Shown piece after piece: positions 4,942 through 6,087 of a stretch of DNA of 6,087 nt (within the stretch, counting starts at the first letter, position 1; the number at the start of each line of letters is the position of its first letter). The notes beneath the pieces were generated by a model. The model saw nothing but the letters and a program-made list of their open reading frames with translations, was not told the origin of the DNA and ran no database searches. This DNA is from Pseudomonadales bacterium. Its GTDB lineage: Bacteria; Pseudomonadota; Gammaproteobacteria; Pseudomonadales; UBA7239. Both the position numbers and the translations under genes were made by a program. The stretch covers positions 1 through 6,087 of the forward strand of contig JAGRJA010000159.1 of the NCBI GenBank assembly GCA_020443005.1, written 5' to 3'.

Positions 4942-6087
4942 TCACCGTTCTTTCAGGCAAACAACAGCACTTGCCAAGGAGAGTAAAAAAAACATAACCG
5001 GAACCACCCAGAGGCGAACCAGAGAGGCTTCCGCTATACCCGACAGCAGAAATGCGAGGAAACCTCCCATCAAAGCCATAATAATGACCCTGCATTCTGC
5101 ACCACGAACCTCCCTGTATTGGTTCAAGAGCGCTAAAACAGGTTTGCCCAAAAGAAGCAGCAAGGCAATAAACCCGGCCACCCCCCTCTCGGCAAGCTGT
5201 TCGATATACAGACTATGCGCCCAGTTCATGGGCCTTCTGTCACTCAATTCTTCAAACACATAACCGGCCCGAGGCAAGTATTCACGGTAGAGCTCTTTGA
5301 ACATGCCCGGCCCTTGCCCAAAAAGCGGACGATCGAGGAACATCTCCCAGGCGGTATGCCACAAATAGATACGCGGGAACAGAAACAGTTTTTTCACAAG
5401 CACTCCCCCCAACAAATGATCGGCGAGCAAACCACCACACAGCAATATTACAAGTACAACAAGCCCCAGCCAGGGCCTCATCAGAAGGAAGAAAAAACCT
5501 ATCGCAACACTATAAACGGCCAAAGCCTGACGGCTTTCCAGCAATACAATAATAATCAGGGCAAACAGCAAATAAAAAACCGAAAAACATCGCCAGAACC
5601 ACTGCTTTTTCAAAAACAGTAAACCCGCCGCCAATGGCGCAATGATAGACAACATCAACACATCATTGGGCGCTATAAATAAAGGCCATTTGAGCTGGTT
5701 GATTTTATGAAGAGGGTGATCTGCCTCAACGGTGTAAAGCATATAGAGCACATTACAACACACCAGAACCCCTGCCAGCACAATGCCAATCAACAGAAAT
5801 TCAATATGGGCGCGTGTTTTCACGAATTGTGTAATAACCACAAACACCAGCAAGGAAGGCATTAGCTGGGGCTGAACGGCCAGACTGTGCGATCGATTAA
5901 CCGAGTAAAATGTGACCAGAACAGTCACCATACAAAAAAACAGGACATGCCAGTAATTTTTAACCAGTTGGGAAAACGGTACGCTTTCTTCGCGCGTTGA
6001 AAAAGCCATTGCCGCCGAGACAACCAAAACTGCCAAAGGAAAATCCAGCGAAATCGAACCGAATGAAAATTGGAAATCGTAGATACA
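4942..6087 (-). CDS. Wzy / O-antigen ligase family membrane protein (N-terminus outside window)
   Basis: An open frame of 381 residues plus TGA (4942-4944) runs to the right edge, so the true start is outside. A TTG at 6034-6036 would give 364 residues, but the frame continues upstream with family-like sequence (FSFGSISLDFPLAVLVV), so it is not the start. The protein is mostly membrane segments. Its C-terminal half has the Wzy_C (PF04932) pattern: RIYLWHTAWEMFLDRPLFGQ followed by GPGMF (about 5300-5375), then a periplasmic-loop segment ending in NWAHSLYIEQLAERGVAGF (about 5172-5228), then three hydrophobic helices. Members polymerise lipid-linked repeat units or ligate a glycan to lipid A core or protein; sequence alone cannot separate Wzy from WaaL or PglL. 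The nearby flippase favours a Wzy role. It is followed by the control region of the FG-GAP gene, with only a weak AT hairpin as a possible transcript end. Confidence 0.82.
   Translation of the reverse strand, partial: CIYDFQFSFGSISLDFPLAVLVVSAAMAFSTREESVPFSQLVKNYWHVLFFCMVTVLVTFYSVNRSHSLAVQPQLMPSLLVFVVITQFVKTRAHIEFLLIGIVLAGVLVCCNVLYMLYTVEADHPLHKINQLKWPLFIAPNDVLMLSIIAPLAAGLLFLKKQWFWRCFSVFYLLFALIIIVLLESRQALAVYSVAIGFFFLLMRPWLGLVVLVILLCGGLLADHLLGGVLVKKLFLFPRIYLWHTAWEMFLDRPLFGQGPGMFKELYREYLPRAGYVFEELSDRRPMNWAHSLYIEQLAERGVAGFIALLLLLGKPVLALLNQYREVRGAECRVIIMALMGGFLAFLLSGIAEASLVRLWVVPVMFFLLSLASAVVCLKER

Noticed and set aside
5215..5622. Plus-strand ORF of 135 codons, Gln/Lys rich
   Set aside because: It is antisense to well-conserved Wzy_C coding sequence; its composition is the complement of hydrophobic codons.
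6034..6036. TTG as the start of the Wzy-like gene
   Set aside because: The frame stays open to the window edge with residues that fit the family's N-terminal region, and no ribosome binding site precedes the TTG.

Overview
The window looks like part of an exopolysaccharide or capsule biosynthesis locus from a Gram-negative bacterium, most likely a gammaproteobacterium. This rests on the two-domain ManC/AlgA-type enzyme, a Wzx-type flippase and a Wzy/O-antigen-ligase-type membrane protein. The genus cannot be named from the sequence alone. Base composition is moderate, with AT-rich intergenic DNA.

Layout, left to right: (1) the 3' end of a plus-strand sulfotransferase gene (3-377); (2) a convergent minus-strand gene for mannose-1-phosphate guanylyltransferase/mannose-6-phosphate isomerase (440-1855); (3) a minus-strand Wzx-like polysaccharide flippase (1967-3292) that starts at TTG, preceded by a 215-base stretch holding a doubtful 72-codon ORF; (4) a strong intrinsic terminator (3506-3540); (5) a minus-strand gene for an exported protein made of six FG-GAP/VCBS-type calcium-binding repeats (3574-4578), with a strong ribosome binding site and a long structured leader; (6) the 3' part of a minus-strand Wzy/O-antigen ligase gene (4942-6087), whose 5' end lies outside the window.

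How the genes fit together: ManC would supply GDP-mannose for building repeat units, Wzx would flip lipid-linked units across the inner membrane, and the Wzy-like protein would polymerise or ligate them. The sulfotransferase suggests, but does not prove, that the polymer or an associated glycan is sulfated. The repeat protein sits between the Wzx and Wzy genes but has its own control region and terminator. Its codon choice looks like that of a highly expressed gene, so it may be an abundant surface or matrix protein working with the polysaccharide. No known gene explains that link, and it is the most interesting part of the window.

The other points worth checking are a perfect 8-bp inverted repeat overlapping a candidate promoter of the repeat-protein gene, two hairpins in its presumed leader (one with a GAAA loop), and a His-to-Gln change in the conserved metal-binding motif of the ManC isomerase domain.
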